NCBI GenBank assembly: GCA_013399305.1
Contig: VXAI01000019.1
Span: forward strand, 4,950,203 to 5,014,202
DNA: 64,000 nt
Reading direction: 5' to 3'
DNA from: Rostratula benghalensis
Lineage: Eukaryota; Chordata; Aves; Charadriiformes; Rostratulidae
Below the pieces are notes generated by a model. The model was not told the origin of the DNA and made no database searches. It worked only from the letters and a program-made list of their open reading frames with translations. This document shows, piece after piece, positions 61,297-64,000 of the stretch. How positions within the stretch are numbered: position 1 is the first letter of the stretch; the number at the start of each line of letters is the position of its first letter. A program made the translations under genes and the position numbers.

Positions 61297-63059
61297 CAAA
61301 CACCTGTTTGCAGATTAGAAAGTGGAGAAGATAAGGCTGCAGGTCCACAGAAATTACTCTACCCTCAACCCAGGATGGGGTTTTTTGCCTTTGAGCTGGC
61401 TCACTGTGGGCTTCTGTGCCAGAGCAAAGGCTGGGGAACCTTCACAGTGCTGACCCACACCAGTTCCAACCACTGTGGCAGTGGAGATCCAGAGGGAAGT
61501 TCAGTTCCTGCTAAAAATTACAAGGAGGGACTATACTCCTGTAGTCTAACATCTGAAAATGGACCTGAACCTTCCTCAGCAAAGAGGAAACAGAAATAAA
61601 AAAGGCAAGTTCAGGACAACACTGGCAAAGTTTGACTCAAGCACTTGCCACGTCTCCCAGACGAGGTCCCAGCAGGCAGTTTCTTAACCCTGTTGTTCCC
61701 ACGCTGTTTGGCACCATGCCTTGCCAGAACCACCTCATGTTGTTAAGGGTCAAAAACATGGAGTTTGCAAAACAAGTGGTCTGACTTCAAAGCAAAATAG
61801 CGCCATATCCATTCCAAGAGCCATCTTCTGAAAGCTCAGCCCCAGGCAGCTCCAAATGACATTTCTGGAGCCATCAGGAGAGGCAAAGATGCATCCGTGG
61901 AAGGTGGAGGAGTTTGGAGAAGCTGCTAGAGCAGAGCCAACAGAAGAATGCTGATACCACAAGCAGTGGGTGGGATGGGAAGGGACAGGCAATTATGGAC
62001 ACTTCATCAGGCTGGTGTGGTGATCCTGGCAGAAAGACAGCCTGGGTGGGAGGAGGACAAGAGCTTGCTTGCTGGCACAAGCTTTTAAGCAGAGAGATAG
62101 CACTGAGGAAAGGTCAGTTACGGATAAAGGTAAAAGCCACATGCTTGCTAAGCTCACAGAAAAAGAAATTCAAAAGGCAGAAAGTGAAAAGCCCTGAGGA
62201 ATTCACCACAACAGCTCAGATTGTAGAGGAGGGTCACAGGATCCCAACTAGTCTAGATAAGCCTGAAGTAGCTTTAATCGAGGGACTTAAATCACTTATT
62301 GACACTCATCACAGGCTGCCTGAGCAGCACAGGGATTTAGCCACCGCTGAAAGCCCTAATTACTGCTGGAGTTGAAGAATGCAAACCACACCTGAGCTGG
62401 CTAGACAAAAACTAGCTCAGATGCATTTGTTTTCGGCTGCAGCGCAGGCAGGAGAAACCAAGGAGCCTAACAATGAACCAAGGCTCGGTCACCTTGCAAA
62501 AGCACCAAGGGTCCTTGGTTTCAGGAAGGGAAAAGAAAACCCCAAAAGATGCCACTTCCCTTTCCACCCTCACTTTTCCAGGATGAGAGCAGGTCACTTC
62601 CCGGGATGTTCTGCTGTGTGTTGCCACAGAGGGAAGAGAACTGGACGGTACTTACACACGTATGTCAGTAGAAGATGCCTTGAGGTGCAAATCTCATCTT
62701 TTCTTTACCATAATTAGTAAAGAAGTCATACACAATACTAAAACCTATGGGGTAACATCACACAACAGTCATTACCTTGACATTTAGTGAAAGAAATGCC
62801 AGATAAACCATCCCAGGCTCCGGTTTCCTTCTGCAACACCCTATGGAGTCACTGCTGGAGTTTTCCTGGCATATCCTGAGAGTTCAAGACCACAGACTGG
62901 GACAGTACAATGTCCCTCCTCTAATTGCCTACTGAACCAACCCAATGGGGCCCGTGCTCATTTTATGAGCAAACAACCCTTGCAATTCAGGTAAGAATAG
63001 CCATTTGGAAAGCCTTAGATGTTCACGGCTCTAGATTCAAGCCGAGCACACATCTAAAT
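61297..63059. other. Unique noncoding DNA, no gene seen
   Basis: A 153-codon + frame at 61914-62375 starts at TTG and has no recognisable domain; a 133-codon frame at 61198-61599 begins within the CR1 fragment. Neither is supported. Confidence 0.5.
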
Positions 63060-63200
63060 ATCATAGAATGGTTAGAGTTGGAAGGGACCTTAAAGACCAT
63101 CCAGTTCCAAACCCTCTGCCATGGGCAGGGACACCTCCCACCAGACCAGGTTGCTCAAAGCCCCATCCAGCCTGGCCTTAAACACTTCCAGGGATGGAGG
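63060..63200 (-). mobile_element. CR1 LINE, 3' end, hairpin subfamily
   Basis: ATCATAGAATGGTTAGAGTT and GGAAGGGACC; the hairpin region reads CTGCC-ATG-GGCAG, a shortened stem. Truncated after CACTTCCAGGGATGG. Confidence 0.93.
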
Positions 63201-63721
63201 AATCTGCGACTGCAAACTCACCATTGGTCTAACCAAAGCTTTCAAAAAAGACTTATGCAGGCAACTCATTCATGAAGCAGGCTGTGGGATGCCACAACAG
63301 GTAATTACTACAGCCCAAGCAGTGAGAAAGCAGGTAAAGCAAATCCAGGCAGGTTTTGAGCAAGAATTCTCTGCCTGGTTGCTATTTACAGCTTAGCTCT
63401 CATTCACGAGTAACCCCATATGTGAGTATCATTATTTAGGGCTTTGCACTGTAAGAACACTTTAGCCTCAGGTTCCACCAAGTTCTCTGTCCTGAAAGAC
63501 TTCAGCTGTCAAACACAAGACAAGGAGCAATGTCTGGACCGAGCTTTCCAGCAGGCAGCCCTGGAAGTGCCAGCCAGCACTGGGAATCTGCTCCAAAAGT
63601 CACCACCATAGATGTCCTCCAGACGGGGAGGAGAATGGGACAAGGGGCAGAGTGAGCACTAAGGTTCAGGTCCCTGCACACTGGGATTGGCGGGGTCAGT
63701 GGTTTTCAGCTTGGGGTTGAA
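63201..63721. other. Unique noncoding DNA, no gene seen
   Basis: Nothing recognised. Confidence 0.5.
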
Positions 63722-63824
63722 ACCTGTGCAACCTGCTCTGGGTAGACCAGCTTTGGCTGGAGGGTTGGACTAGATGATCTTCAGAGGTCCCTTCCAACTA
63801 AATATTATTCTGTGATTCTGTCTG
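63722..63824 (+). mobile_element. CR1 LINE, 3' end
   Basis: CCTGTGCAACCTGCTCTGGG, GGGTTGGACTAGATGATCTT, CCCTTCCAACT and tail ATTCTGTGATTCTG. Same subfamily as 50871 and 58325. Confidence 0.92.
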
Positions 63825-64000
63825 CAGAACCCCAAATGAACTCCCTTCCTAAAGGTCTACAGAAAGGTAGAGGTGAAAGGGACACTTATATTTGCTGTAT
63901 TTCCTCTGGAAAGTCAGCAATCTGCAGATCAAAGGAAGCTGAGGAACCATTACACTGGGGGGTTGTTACTCACGGGGACAGCAGGCAATGTAAATGATCC

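Noticed and set aside
61914..62375. 153-codon + frame
   Set aside because: Starts at TTG; lysine-rich, no domain recognised.
1..64000. tRNA, rRNA and CRISPR arrays
   Set aside because: No GGTTCGAATCC-type box with a foldable partner was found, no ribosomal sequence, and repeats are dispersed or simple tandem, not spaced arrays; the host is a vertebrate.

Overview
This window looks like ordinary nuclear DNA of a bird. The main evidence is at least 28 recognisable 3'-end fragments of CR1 LINEs, the dominant avian retrotransposon, on both strands. Their 3' ends carry the family's typical end: a GGTTGGA(C/A)TAGATGATC-like block, then CCTTCCAACC, then an ATTCTGTGATTCT tail. Three long terminal repeats of avian endogenous retroviruses begin TGTCCTGGTTT or close to it and end in its imperfect inverted complement. 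That terminus is, to my knowledge, widespread in Neoaves, so a neoavian host is likely but not proven.

I find no protein-coding gene, tRNA, rRNA or CRISPR array that I can support. Every long open frame is either a relic of CR1 ORF2, a frame inside an LTR, or an unsupported chance frame. The only gene-like signal is a CpG island at the extreme left edge (about 1-350) with a sequence matching a YY1 site. It may be a promoter whose gene lies mostly outside the window.

Layout. 1-350: CpG-rich block with a degenerate CCGTCCCT repeat and a poly-C run. 465-1077: solo LTR with a perfect ACCAG target duplication. 1083-13490: repeat-poor DNA with one 57-bp CR1 remnant, a (CAG)9 run and an A-tract holding one ambiguous base. 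13491-18395: three larger CR1 fragments keeping parts of ORF2. 20264-21000: a second solo LTR with a perfect CCGAG target duplication, followed by a GC-rich block near 21290-21620. 23387-28005: several CR1 pieces, and a third LTR (26092-27019) that has been split by a CR1 insertion. 28006-31267: repeat-poor, with an AT-rich stretch that looks like conserved noncoding sequence. 31268-43425: CR1 fragments every few kilobases. 43426-49436: about 6 kb without a recognisable element. 49437-51322: four CR1 fragments, two arranged tail-outward. 51788-51853: an assembly gap of 66 N. 51854-64000: more CR1 fragments in otherwise unrecognised DNA.

Nothing here works together as a pathway or operon. The informative content is evolutionary: several CR1 lineages of different age, a conserved hairpin in their 3' untranslated end, and two LTR subfamilies with clear insertion footprints. 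I did not find a new biological system. All identifications are by eye; no alignment or database search was run, and repeat boundaries are good to about 5-15 bases unless a target duplication fixes them.
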